From an uncultured Erysipelotrichaceae bacterium (GTDB taxonomy: Bacteria > Bacillota_I > Bacilli_A > RF39 > UBA660), in the NCBI GenBank assembly GCA_902772675.1, contig CACYBN010000164.1:1-9835 (forward strand): a DNA stretch of 9,835 nt, read 5' to 3'. Position numbers and translations under genes: made by a program. This document shows, one piece after another, positions 1-5,810 of the stretch. A model generated the notes under the pieces. It saw only the letters and a program-made list of their open reading frames with translations. It was not told the origin of the DNA and searched no databases. Numbering within the stretch: the first letter of the stretch is position 1; each line of letters begins with the position of its first letter.

Positions 1-1
1 A

Positions 2-487
2 TTAACTTTTATAACAGCATTTACTATAGGAGCACCTTCATTCTTCTTAGCACTAGAACCTAATAAACAATTAGTAGAAGGTAATTTTATATTAAGAATA
101 TTTGCAAGAGCTTTACCAGTAGCTATAACAGTTATATTTAACTTAGTACTAGTTACATTGTTCTCATCAATATTCAATTTGGATTATGAATTCCAAAGTA
201 GTTTATGTGTTATTTTAACTACTATTACTGGAATGATTTACTTATTTAAGATTTGTTTCCCATTCACAGTATATAGAGGATCATTATTCTTTACAATGTT
301 CTTTGGATTCATCTTCTGCTTATTAGCGTTCCCTAATTTCTTTAATATAGTTCCATTAAATAATATAAGTTTACTAATTATATTTGTTCTTACTATCGAT
401 TCATTATATATTTATAGAACGCTTAATCATATAGTATCTTATTTATTTAATAAGAAAGATAAAACTATAAAAGTAATAAGATTTTAA
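2..487 (+). CDS. Cation-translocating P-type ATPase, C-terminal 161 residues (5' end outside window)
   Basis: The reading frame is open from the left edge to the TAA at 485-487, so this is the tail of a gene that starts upstream; the TTG at 158 is internal and not a start. The first visible residues include TIGAPSFFLALEPN followed by an ARALPVAITV stretch. In bacterial P-type (E1-E2) ATPases of the Ca/Mg/heavy-metal type, this pattern sits after the HAD phosphorylation domain and opens the last membrane segments. The rest is almost entirely hydrophobic, with about four to five membrane helices, and ends in a short basic tail (NKKDKTIKVIRF). The phosphorylation motif (DKTGT) and the ion-binding helices lie outside the window, so the ion cannot be named. 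Expected role: ATP-driven cation transport across the cytoplasmic membrane. It is followed at once by a terminator and converges with the next gene. Confidence 0.8.
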   Translation, partial: LTFITAFTIGAPSFFLALEPNKQLVEGNFILRIFARALPVAITVIFNLVLVTLFSSIFNLDYEFQSSLCVILTTITGMIYLFKICFPFTVYRGSLFFTMFFGFIFCLLAFPNFFNIVPLNNISLLIIFVLTIDSLYIYRTLNHIVSYLFNKKDKTIKVIRF

Positions 488-488
488 T

Positions 489-521
489 AAAAAAACTAAA
501 GATTATTTCTTTAGTTTTTTT
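489..521. terminator. Bidirectional intrinsic terminator between convergent genes
   Basis: AACTAAAG (494-501) pairs with CTTTAGTT (509-516) around a 7-nt loop, flanked by an A-run on the left (489-495) and a T-run on the right (515-521), so it can act in both directions. It ends the P-type ATPase transcript on + and the small membrane protein transcript on minus. The minus-strand stop codon (503-505) lies in the loop, so one arm encodes the last residues (KKLKK) of that protein. Confidence 0.75.
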
Positions 522-799
522 GATTCATAAAAGTTTTTAATATGTTCTAATTTCATTTTCTTAAGTATTAAATTAGCTATAAAAGATAAAGATAAAGGTA
601 CTATTGATAGTAATAATATAAATACATAGTTATCATCTTTTACATAACATAATTCTAACATTCCATAGATAAATAACATGATACTATAAATTGATATAAA
701 GGCACATGCTAAGTCATAAGTAAATATATTTTTACCAATAGTAGTTTTATGAAATTCTTTTTTTAGTTTCTTATACTCATCATAAGATAAATTATACAT
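503..799 (-). CDS. Small two-helix membrane protein, function unknown
   Basis: A 98-residue protein that I do not recognise. It starts at ATG 799-797 with an AGGAGG site (810-805) 5 nt upstream, which supports it as real. The N-terminal 25 residues are polar and basic. They are followed by a hydrophobic segment at about residues 29-52 and a second at about 58-79, with a short acidic turn (KDDN) between them. The C-terminal tail is rich in Lys (KKMKLEHIKNFYESKKLKK). By the positive-inside rule both ends should be cytoplasmic. There are no catalytic motifs and no signal peptide. The gene is alone on its strand, convergent with the ATPase gene and divergent from the next pair, so its context gives no clue to function. 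Confidence 0.7.
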   Translation of the reverse strand: MYNLSYDEYKKLKKEFHKTTIGKNIFTYDLACAFISIYSIMLFIYGMLELCYVKDDNYVFILLLSIVPLSLSFIANLILKKMKLEHIKNFYESKKLKK

Positions 800-819
800 A
801 AATACCTCCTAATTATAAT

Positions 820-847
820 ATAATACTTTTCTATATATATTTGTCTA
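820..847 (-). promoter_or_regulatory. Candidate sigma-A-type promoter for the small membrane protein gene
   Basis: On the minus strand, TAGACA (847-842) is followed after 16 nt by TATTAT (825-820). This puts the transcript start near 813, a few bases before the AGGAGG site at 810-805. The match is fair, but the region is so AT-rich that -10-like hexamers are common. The 121-nt divergent gap 800-920 should also hold the promoter of the gene at 921; I found only TATACT (900-905) without a well-spaced -35 there. Confidence 0.35.
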
Positions 848-920
848 AATAATTGTAAATATCATGTAAAGGCTTGTTTATTTATTATAAATATTATTTT
901 ATACTAAAATAGGTGAAAAT

Positions 921-1394
921 ATGAAAAGTATTGTTATTGCTAGTTACCCAGATATAAGTATTTTTAATTTATCTAAATTAGGAATAAATATAAAATCTAT
1001 AGATACTAATGATTATATATTTAATATTAATAATATCTTAGATAATGTTAAATCTTTAGCAGGAACATGTGATATTATATTAGTTCCTGTAACTAAAAAG
1101 ATTGTTAAATGTTTAAATAGAGAGAATATTAAATGTATAGTTTTATATCCTAATAAAGATATAAAAGAAGTTATAATAGAAGAGATGAAAAATGATAAGA
1201 TAGATCAAGATTATATAAGAGAGTTTAATTCTACTTTTAATTATATGATTAAGAATATAGATAGAAGTAACTTTTATTATAAGTTTTCAATGGGAAGTAG
1301 TGATAATTTAGATGATATTATTAGATTGTTATTATCTAAGAGAAATACTTTAGGAATAGATAAGAGTGATTTTGAAATAGAATTAATTGCATAG
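921..1394 (+). CDS. Nucleotide-kinase-like protein that lacks a Walker A motif; function unknown
   Basis: A 157-residue soluble protein starting at ATG 921 with AGGTGA at 911-916. The layout resembles small phage/Firmicutes P-loop proteins often annotated as adenylate-kinase-like. These have an N-terminal IVIASxPGxGKS strand-loop, then a 'DSSDF'-like strand, a 'D.IFV....VR..L...GI....VYP....K' block and a C-terminal '...L.DII' segment. Here the start is IVIASYPDISIF (residues 4-15), so Gly, Lys and Ser of the P-loop are all missing. The other blocks can be followed: IDTNDYIF (27-34), CDIILVP (50-56), LNRENIKCIVLYPNKDIKE (65-83) and SSDNLDDIIRLLL (126-138). I infer a non-catalytic relative; the family link is by eye only. 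The stop codon overlaps the ribosome binding site of the thioesterase gene, so the two are probably translated together. Confidence 0.5.
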   Translation: MKSIVIASYPDISIFNLSKLGINIKSIDTNDYIFNINNILDNVKSLAGTCDIILVPVTKKIVKCLNRENIKCIVLYPNKDIKEVIIEEMKNDKIDQDYIREFNSTFNYMIKNIDRSNFYYKFSMGSSDNLDDIIRLLLSKRNTLGIDKSDFEIELIA

Positions 1395-1403
1395 GAGGAT
1401 ATA

Positions 1404-1802
1404 ATGGATAAGAAATATGAATTAGTAGAAGAAAGATTAGGAAAAGGTAATGGATTTTTAGATGCTAATAATTTTAGTTTAGTTAAAATTGATGATTTAT
1501 ACTGTGAGTTAAAAGGAGAAATTACAAATACTAGTATGAATCCATATGGTATGGTCCATGGTGGATATATTTTTGGACTTGCAGATACTGCTGCTGGATG
1601 TGCATCAGTTACTACAGGAAAGAGAGCAGTAACACTTAATTCTAATATTAATTACTTAAGACCTGGAAAAGATACAAAGTATCTTACAGCTGTAGCTACA
1701 TGTATAAAAAATGGTAGAACAACTGCAGTTTTTAATGTAGATGTTTTTGATGATAAAGAGAAAAAAATAGCTCAATGTAACGCAACATATTACTTTATTT
1801 AG
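1404..1802 (+). CDS. PaaI-type hotdog-fold thioesterase
   Basis: This 132-residue protein has the single-hotdog layout of the PaaI/4HBT acyl-CoA thioesterases. N46 precedes PYGMVHGGYIFGLADTAAG (47-65), the family's hallmark loop and central helix: HGG at 52-54 near the thioester and an acidic residue, D61, as the likely catalytic or water-activating residue. It is followed by VTLNSNINYLRPG (76-88) and a final strand pair (YLTAVATCIKNGRTTAVFNVDVFD). Members hydrolyse acyl- or aryl-CoA thioesters in the cytoplasm as dimers or tetramers; the substrate cannot be read from the sequence. It starts at ATG 1404 with AGGAGG at 1393-1398, which overlaps the TAG stop of the upstream gene (1392-1394), suggesting translational coupling. 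Length is typical for the family. Confidence 0.85.
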   Translation: MDKKYELVEERLGKGNGFLDANNFSLVKIDDLYCELKGEITNTSMNPYGMVHGGYIFGLADTAAGCASVTTGKRAVTLNSNINYLRPGKDTKYLTAVATCIKNGRTTAVFNVDVFDDKEKKIAQCNATYYFI

Positions 1803-1834
1803 AAAAAAATGTTAAAAAAACGTGTTTTTTCTTC

Positions 1835-1863
1835 TTGTATAAAGGATTTTTATGTGTTATAAT
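1835..1863 (+). promoter_or_regulatory. Strong sigma-A-type promoter of the rpsU transcript
   Basis: TTGTAT (1835-1840), a 17-nt spacer, then a perfect TATAAT (1858-1863). The transcript should start near 1870, 13 nt before the AGGAGGGG site of rpsU. This is one of the best promoter matches in the window, as expected for a ribosomal protein gene. It is probably the main promoter for the downstream gene run as far as terminator read-through allows. Confidence 0.8.
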
Positions 1864-1895
1864 CGTTTGTAGTTAGTGCGAGAGGAGGGGAGAAA

Positions 1896-2096
1896 ATGAT
1901 TAGACAAACTGTAAAAGATAATAATCTAGATGCAGCATTAAAAAGATTTAAGAATAAAGTTGCTAGAGATGGTGTCCCTTCTGAATGTAGAAAAAGAGAA
2001 AGTTATAAAAAACCAGGAATAGTTAGAAGAGAAGCAAAAGAAGCTGGTATTAAAAACGCTCGTAAGAGAAACAGACAAAATAATCGTCATGATTAA
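1896..2096 (+). CDS. rpsU: 30S ribosomal protein S21 (bS21)
   Basis: A 66-residue, very basic protein. The N-terminal part (IRQTVKDNNLDAALKRFKNKVARDGVPSECRK) matches bS21: a short strand, then a helix with LDAALKRFKNK, then the conserved Arg/Lys-rich GVPSECRKRESYKKPG turn and a long basic helix (VRREAKEAGIKNARKRNRQNN). bS21 sits on the platform of the small subunit near the 3' end of 16S rRNA and helps mRNA recruitment. The start ATG follows an unusually strong AGGAGGGG (1883-1890) at 5 nt. It has its own promoter upstream and a terminator directly downstream, and is followed by yqeY, the same pairing as in Bacillus. Confidence 0.97.
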   Translation: MIRQTVKDNNLDAALKRFKNKVARDGVPSECRKRESYKKPGIVRREAKEAGIKNARKRNRQNNRHD

Positions 2097-2101
2097 TAAT
2101 T

Positions 2102-2124
2102 AAAGTGCTTAATAGCACTTTTTT
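2102..2124 (+). terminator. Intrinsic terminator/attenuator between rpsU and yqeY
   Basis: AAAGTGCT (2102-2109), loop TAAT, AGCACTTT (2114-2121) with a T-run to 2124. It is a clean 8-bp hairpin. The next gene starts 45 nt later with only a weak -10-like TAAAAT (2142-2147) and no convincing -35, so it may act as a leaky terminator that makes rpsU more abundant than the downstream genes. Confidence 0.8.
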
Positions 2125-2168
2125 CTTTGCTTTAATTATGTTAAAATAAATTTAGGAGATGAGAGAAT

Positions 2169-2612
2169 ATGGACTTATATGAAAAATTTAATAAAGACAT
2201 GGTAGAAGCCATGAAAAATAAGGATAAAGAGAGATTAACAGTATTAAGAATGATTAAAGGAGCTATGCAATTAGATCATATTAATAATAAGAAAGAAATG
2301 GATGAAAGTTTATTAATAGATTCTGTTTCTAAACAAATTAAGATGAGAAATGATTCACTAGAAGAATTTAAAAAAGGAAATAGAGAAGATTTAGTTGAAC
2401 AAACAGAAAAAGAAATAGCTATTCTTAATGAGTATTTACCTGAACAATTAAGTGAAGAAGAAGTAGATGCTATTATCGAAGAAGCATTTGCTAAAGTTAA
2501 TCCAACAAGTGCTAAAGAAATGGGATTAATAATGAAAGAAGTAACACCTAAATTAAAAGGTAAAGCTGATATGAAAGAAGTAAGTAATAAAATAAAAAAT
2601 AAATTAGGATAA
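2169..2612 (+). CDS. yqeY: GatB/YqeY-domain protein
   Basis: A 147-residue, highly charged, mostly helical protein of the YqeY family, which shares the tail domain of the GatB subunit of the tRNA amidotransferase. Supporting features are the N-terminal helix MVEAMKNKDKERLTVLRMIKGA (residues 11-32), the central ERLTVLR block, KQIKMRNDSLEEFKKGNREDL, EIAILNEYLPEQLSEEE (82-98, the conserved LxxYLPxQLSExE motif) and the tail TSAKEMGLIMKEVTPKLKGKADM. Length matches the family (about 148). It may act on tRNA-linked processes, but no activity is established for the stand-alone protein. The start ATG follows AGGAGAT (2154-2160). It sits right after rpsU, its usual neighbour in Firmicutes. Confidence 0.93.
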   Translation: MDLYEKFNKDMVEAMKNKDKERLTVLRMIKGAMQLDHINNKKEMDESLLIDSVSKQIKMRNDSLEEFKKGNREDLVEQTEKEIAILNEYLPEQLSEEEVDAIIEEAFAKVNPTSAKEMGLIMKEVTPKLKGKADMKEVSNKIKNKLG

Positions 2613-2633
2613 TAAAAAAGTGAGGCGATATAT

Positions 2634-3242
2634 ATGAGAGGAATAGTTAATTCTACTTTTGATGAAGTAATTAGTATGACATGGCCTACTTTATATATTG
2701 CTGTAGTTTTAGTAGCTACTATTAGAATTGGATATTTAATTAAACATAAAGAACAATTTATATTCTATAAAGAAATATTAACTTTAGTATTTATGTTATA
2801 TATATTATGTCTATTCCAATTAGTTACTAAAGATGATTTGAATTATGTAACTAACAATAACTTTACTTTCTTTAAAGAAATGTTTAGATATGAGTTTGGT
2901 TCTAGATTGTTTTTTAGAAATATAATAGGAAATGTAATTATGTTTGTTCCATATGGATTTTTTGCATCATATTATATTGATATTAAAAAGCCGTGGGTAG
3001 CATTCTTCATAGTTACTTTTGCATCTGTTGCAATAGAAGAAACTCAATTAGCAATAGGTAGAATCTTTGATGTAGATGATATTTTATTAAATATTGTAGG
3101 TGGAATGATTGGTTATACAATATATGCTTTAATAGATAAAATAAGTAATAAATTTCCTAGATTATTTAAGAATAGAATATTTCTTAATATTACTACATCA
3201 TTAGTATTTATATTTATTTTATTCCTTGTATTCTGGAGGTAA
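2634..3242 (+). CDS. VanZ-family membrane protein
   Basis: A 202-residue integral membrane protein. Hydrophobic segments lie at about 15-35, 47-64, 95-115, 119-139, 147-167 and 183-201. The VanZ signature is visible in the middle: FFRNIIGNVIMFVPYGFF (93-110), then SVAIEETQLAIGRIFDVDDI (131-150) and LLNIVGGMIGY (151-161), with the paired acids E135/E136, Q138 and D146/D148/D149 that are conserved in the family. VanZ was first named for a role in teicoplanin resistance, but most chromosomal members have no defined function, so resistance should not be inferred. Its ribosome binding site is only GAGG (2622-2625), 8 nt upstream. The last codons (TTC TGG AGG) form the ribosome binding site of ybeY, so the two are coupled. 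It occupies the place where Bacillus has the yqfA-D/phoH/pgpH genes. Confidence 0.85.
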   Translation: MRGIVNSTFDEVISMTWPTLYIAVVLVATIRIGYLIKHKEQFIFYKEILTLVFMLYILCLFQLVTKDDLNYVTNNNFTFFKEMFRYEFGSRLFFRNIIGNVIMFVPYGFFASYYIDIKKPWVAFFIVTFASVAIEETQLAIGRIFDVDDILLNIVGGMIGYTIYALIDKISNKFPRLFKNRIFLNITTSLVFIFILFLVFWR

Positions 3243-3243
3243 T

Positions 3244-3690
3244 ATGGATATAGAAATTTTTAATGAAACAGAAGAAAAATTAGATAAAGAACTATCTGAA
3301 TTAAAAGAGTTTTTAGAAGATTTTGCTTCTCATGAAAAACTTGATAATATTATATTTAATGTTATAATTATAGATAATAGTAGGATTAGAAAAATCAATA
3401 GGGAATATCGTAATATCGATAGAGAAACTGATGTAATTTCTTTTGCTTTAGAAGATGATAAAACCTTTAATTTAGAAGAAATTAGAGTATTAGGAGATAT
3501 TTATATATCTATTGATAAAGTTCATTCTCAAGCATTAGAATATGGTCATTCTTTTAAGAGAGAATTATCTTTTCTTGCTATACATGGATTATTACATCTA
3601 TTAGGATATGATCATATGACCCCTGAAGAAGAAAAGATCATGTTCCAAAAGCAAGAGGAGGCTTTAACTAGATATGGTATTACGAGGTAA
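3244..3690 (+). CDS. ybeY: Endoribonuclease YbeY, rRNA maturation factor
   Basis: A 148-residue metalloprotein. The zinc site HGLLHLLGYDH (residues 114-124: H114, H118, H124) is complete. The family's central block is present as INREYRNIDRETDVISFAL (51-69), followed by LGDIYIS (83-89). YbeY is a single-strand endoribonuclease needed for 16S rRNA 3'-end maturation and late 30S quality control, and it interacts functionally with Era, encoded a few genes downstream. I chose ATG 3244, with GGAGG at 3235-3239, over the in-frame TTG at 3226, because the TTG lies inside vanZ upstream of that site and would add residues absent from the family. Only one base separates it from the vanZ stop, and dgkA overlaps its 3' end by 17 nt. 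Confidence 0.96.
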   Translation: MDIEIFNETEEKLDKELSELKEFLEDFASHEKLDNIIFNVIIIDNSRIRKINREYRNIDRETDVISFALEDDKTFNLEEIRVLGDIYISIDKVHSQALEYGHSFKRELSFLAIHGLLHLLGYDHMTPEEEKIMFQKQEEALTRYGITR

Positions 3691-4066
3691 AAGATATAAA
3701 AAGGAAAAGAAAACTGTTTTAGGTACTTTTAGGAATGCCTTAAATGGTATTATTTACACTTACAGTGTAGAAATTAATTTTAAGATACATTTACTAGTAG
3801 CAGTATTAGTATTGTTATTTTCTTATATTTTAGAATTATCTAAAATGGAAGTAATAGTATGTATTTTATTAATAGGGTTGGTTTTAGCGTTTGAACTTAT
3901 AAATACTGTTGTAGAAATGATTGTAGATATGGTTGAACCACATGAAGATCCTTTAGCAGGTATGATAAAAGATGCATCTAGTGGTGCAGTTCTTGTTATA
4001 GCTGTTACATCTGCAGTTATAGGATTAATCATTTTTATACCAAAGTTATATATGTTATTTGTTTGA
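3674..4066 (+). CDS. dgkA: Diacylglycerol kinase / undecaprenol kinase, DgkA family
   Basis: A 130-residue membrane kinase with a basic N-terminus and three helices (about 38-55, 59-80, 103-123). The DgkA signatures are present: FRNALNGI (19-26), SVEINFKIH (31-39), ELINTVVEMIVD (74-85, with E74, N77, E81 and D85) and MIKDASSGAVL (97-107, with K99 and D100). In Gram-positive bacteria this enzyme mainly phosphorylates undecaprenol with ATP, returning the lipid carrier of peptidoglycan synthesis to its active form. Start ATG 3674 lies inside ybeY. Its nearest ribosome binding site (AGGAGG, 3656-3661) is rather far at about 12 nt, so translation probably depends on coupling to ybeY. Some extra N-terminal basic residues (KRYKKEKK) precede the family core. 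No other in-frame ATG fits. Confidence 0.93.
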   Translation: MVLRGKRYKKEKKTVLGTFRNALNGIIYTYSVEINFKIHLLVAVLVLLFSYILELSKMEVIVCILLIGLVLAFELINTVVEMIVDMVEPHEDPLAGMIKDASSGAVLVIAVTSAVIGLIIFIPKLYMLFV

Positions 4067-4083
4067 TACTAGGAGGAATTTTT

Positions 4084-4470
4084 ATGATTGAAAAATTACT
4101 AGCACTTCAAAAGAATAGTTATGTTCCAATTACTGGATATCATACTAGTTCTATTGTAATTATGAAAGATGGAGAAATGTTTGAAGGAGTTAATGTAGAG
4201 AATCCATCATTTAGAGATGGTATATGTGCTGAACAAAATGCTATTGCTAATGCAATTAGTCATGGATATAAGAAAGGAGATTTTGCTTTATTATATGTTA
4301 TGACTGATGGAGATAAACCTTCAACACCTTGCTTTTTATGTAGACAAGTTATTAATGAGTTAATAGAGAATAAAGTACCTGTAATTTGTTATGATAAAAA
4401 AGGTGATGTTGTTATCTACGATGTAGGTACATTATGTCCACATCCATTTGATGAAAGTGACTTAGTATGA
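4084..4470 (+). CDS. cdd: Cytidine deaminase (active-site residues intact)
   Basis: A 128-residue protein of the tetrameric cytidine deaminase family, which converts cytidine and deoxycytidine to (deoxy)uridine for pyrimidine salvage. All chemical residues are present: zinc ligand C48 and proton-shuttle E50 in ICAEQNAI (47-54), the other two zinc ligands C83 and C86 in PCFLCRQV (82-89), and ribose-binding N37 and E39 in GVNVEN (35-40). It is somewhat divergent: FRDGICAEQ replaces the common YGLTxCAER, and PCFLC replaces PCGxC. It ends with the CPHPFDESDL tail expected near the C-terminus. I chose ATG 4084, with AGGAGG at 4071-4076, over the TTG at 4063, which lies upstream of that site. The gene lies between dgkA and era, as in Bacillus. 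Its TGA stop overlaps the ribosome binding site of the next, paralogous gene. Confidence 0.93.
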   Translation: MIEKLLALQKNSYVPITGYHTSSIVIMKDGEMFEGVNVENPSFRDGICAEQNAIANAISHGYKKGDFALLYVMTDGDKPSTPCFLCRQVINELIENKVPVICYDKKGDVVIYDVGTLCPHPFDESDLV

Positions 4471-4480
4471 GGTGTTTAAT

Positions 4481-4870
4481 ATGAGTGATGAAGTATATCG
4501 TAAAAAGTTAGTTAAATTAATGCAATATGCAGTAGTACCAGAAGATTCTCTTCATTTTACTTCAATAGTAGTTATGAAAGATGGAACCGAATTTTCTGGA
4601 GTAAATGTTAAAAATTCCGTATTTAGAGATGCTATATATGCTGAACAAGCAGCTATTGGTCAAGCAATAACAGCTGGATATAAAAAAGGAGATTTTGAAA
4701 AGATTTATGTTATGGTTGGTGGAGAAAGAATATCAGATTTAAAATATATTGATAGAGCAGTCATAGCAGAATTCTTTGATGATGATTGTGATGTAGTATG
4801 TATGAATCTATTTGGAGAAAGTATTACTCTTCGTGTAGATAATTTATACTCATCAGTATTTAATTACTAG
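4481..4870 (+). CDS. Cytidine deaminase paralogue lacking all zinc ligands (probable pseudoenzyme)
   Basis: This 129-residue protein aligns end to end with the preceding Cdd. Shared landmarks are SIVVMKDG (28-35), GVNV (40-43), FRD (48-50), AEQAAI (54-59), GYKKGDF (66-72) and YVM (76-78). The chemistry is gone. The first zinc Cys is Y53 (YAEQ), the PCFLC pair is replaced so that K88 and D91 stand where the Cys residues should be, and the ribose-binding Glu is K44. The catalytic Glu position survives as E55. The frame is intact, at normal length and with a normal start (ATG 4481, GAGGTG at 4469-4474, overlapping the upstream TGA), so it is not a decayed gene. I infer a tandem duplicate kept for a non-catalytic job, for instance as a partner subunit or nucleoside sensor. 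Cytidine deaminases build active sites across subunits, so mixed tetramers are plausible. It is translationally coupled to cdd upstream and era downstream. Confidence 0.8.
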   Translation: MSDEVYRKKLVKLMQYAVVPEDSLHFTSIVVMKDGTEFSGVNVKNSVFRDAIYAEQAAIGQAITAGYKKGDFEKIYVMVGGERISDLKYIDRAVIAEFFDDDCDVVCMNLFGESITLRVDNLYSSVFNY

Positions 4871-4878
4871 GAGGAAAT

Positions 4879-5763
4879 ATGAAAAGTGGATTTGTCAGTA
4901 TAGTTGGAAGACCTAATGTAGGTAAAAGTACTCTTTTAAATAGTTTATTAGAAAGAAAGATTGCTATCACTTCAAATGTTTCTGGTACAACGAGAAATAT
5001 AATTGAAGGTATATACAATGATGATGATTCCCAAATAATTTTTATAGATACTCCAGGCATTAGTAAACCACAAAATAAATTGGGATCATATTTGAATCAA
5101 AAAGCATATATTACTTTTGATGAAGATATAATCCTTTTTTTAATAGATTGTGAGAGTGGATTTGGTAAAGGAGATAGATTTATATTAGATAAAATAAAAG
5201 AATCTAATAAAACAACTTTTCTTTTACTAAATAAAATAGATAAGATTAAAAAAGATGAATTATTACCAATGATTAGTGAAATAACTAAAGAATATACATT
5301 TAGTGAAGTTATACCTATATCTGCTTTAAAAGGGGATAATGTAGTAGACTTAATTAATACTATTAAGAAATATCTTAAAGAAGATATTAAATATTATTCT
5401 GATGATGTAATTACTAATGTAAGTAGAAACTTCTTAATAGCAGAATTTGTAAGAGAAAAGATATTACATTTAACACATGATGAAGTTCCTCATACAGTTA
5501 ATTGTTTAGTAGAATCTTATAAGGATAAAGGTAATATTATTGATATAAGTGTATTAATAATAGTTGATAGAGATAATCTTAAGAAGATTATTATTGGTAA
5601 AAATGGTTCTTTAATTAAAAGAGTAGGTATTGAATCTAGAAAAGATATTGAAGAATTTTTAGGTAAACAAGTATTTTTAGAAACACATGTTAAAACTATA
5701 GAGAGCTGGAGAGATAGAGAAAAATACTTAGTAGAATTTGGATTAACTGATGAATTAAAATAA
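4879..5763 (+). CDS. era: GTPase Era, ribosome assembly factor
   Basis: A 294-residue protein with a G domain followed by a KH RNA-binding domain. G motifs: GRPNVGKST (10-18, G1), SGTTRN (35-40, G2), DTPG (57-60, G3), NKID (118-121, G4) and SAL (G5, about residue 148). The Era-specific switch region ISKPQNKLG follows DTPG. The C-terminal KH domain carries the IIIGKNGSLIKRVG GxxG loop at about residues 239-252, then the typical FLGKQVFLETHVK strand. Era binds the 3' end of 16S rRNA in late 30S assembly and couples it to cell growth. The start ATG 4879 follows AGGAGG (4869-4874), which overlaps the TAG stop of the upstream gene. Bacillus shows the same cdd-era-recO order. Length is normal. Confidence 0.97.
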   Translation: MKSGFVSIVGRPNVGKSTLLNSLLERKIAITSNVSGTTRNIIEGIYNDDDSQIIFIDTPGISKPQNKLGSYLNQKAYITFDEDIILFLIDCESGFGKGDRFILDKIKESNKTTFLLLNKIDKIKKDELLPMISEITKEYTFSEVIPISALKGDNVVDLINTIKKYLKEDIKYYSDDVITNVSRNFLIAEFVREKILHLTHDEVPHTVNCLVESYKDKGNIIDISVLIIVDRDNLKKIIIGKNGSLIKRVGIESRKDIEEFLGKQVFLETHVKTIESWRDREKYLVEFGLTDELK

Positions 5764-5788
5764 AAAGGAAGTAATATACTTTCTTTTT
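5762..5788 (+). terminator. Hairpin with T-run between era and recO (terminator or attenuator)
   Basis: AAAAAGGAAGTA (5762-5773) pairs with TACTTTCTTTTT (5777-5788) around a 3-nt loop, with a single G-T wobble, and overlaps the era stop codon. The right arm doubles as the T-run. recO starts only 22 nt later without a visible promoter, so it is probably leaky, or it may protect or separate era from recO mRNA. Confidence 0.5.
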
Positions 5789-5810
5789 AATAATAGTATT
5801 AGGTGATAAT

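Noticed and set aside
158..487. Independent 109-residue membrane protein from TTG 158
   Set aside because: The same frame stays open to the left edge and encodes the P-type ATPase signature upstream of this TTG, so the TTG is internal.
1802..1831. A-run/T-run hairpin after the thioesterase gene as a terminator
   Set aside because: Pairing is only A-T (A-run 1814-1820 with T-run 1825-1830), so it would be very weak. It is possible but not supportable without data.
3823..4032. 69-residue open frame on the minus strand
   Set aside because: It lies entirely within dgkA in antisense, has no ribosome binding site, and its Ser/Thr/Ile-rich product is typical of a shadow frame.
4064..4470. Mycoplasma-type code (TGA = Trp)
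   Set aside because: TGA ends dgkA (4064-4066) and cdd (4468-4470) at the expected family lengths, and Trp is encoded by TGG, for example in vanZ and era.
4084..4870. The second cdd-like gene as a decaying pseudogene
   Set aside because: There is no frameshift or internal stop, length matches the active copy, and the ribosome binding site and spacing are good; the losses are confined to catalytic and substrate-binding positions.
4860..5060. 66-residue open frame on the minus strand
   Set aside because: It is antisense to the start of era, whose GTPase motifs are unmistakable, and has no support of its own.
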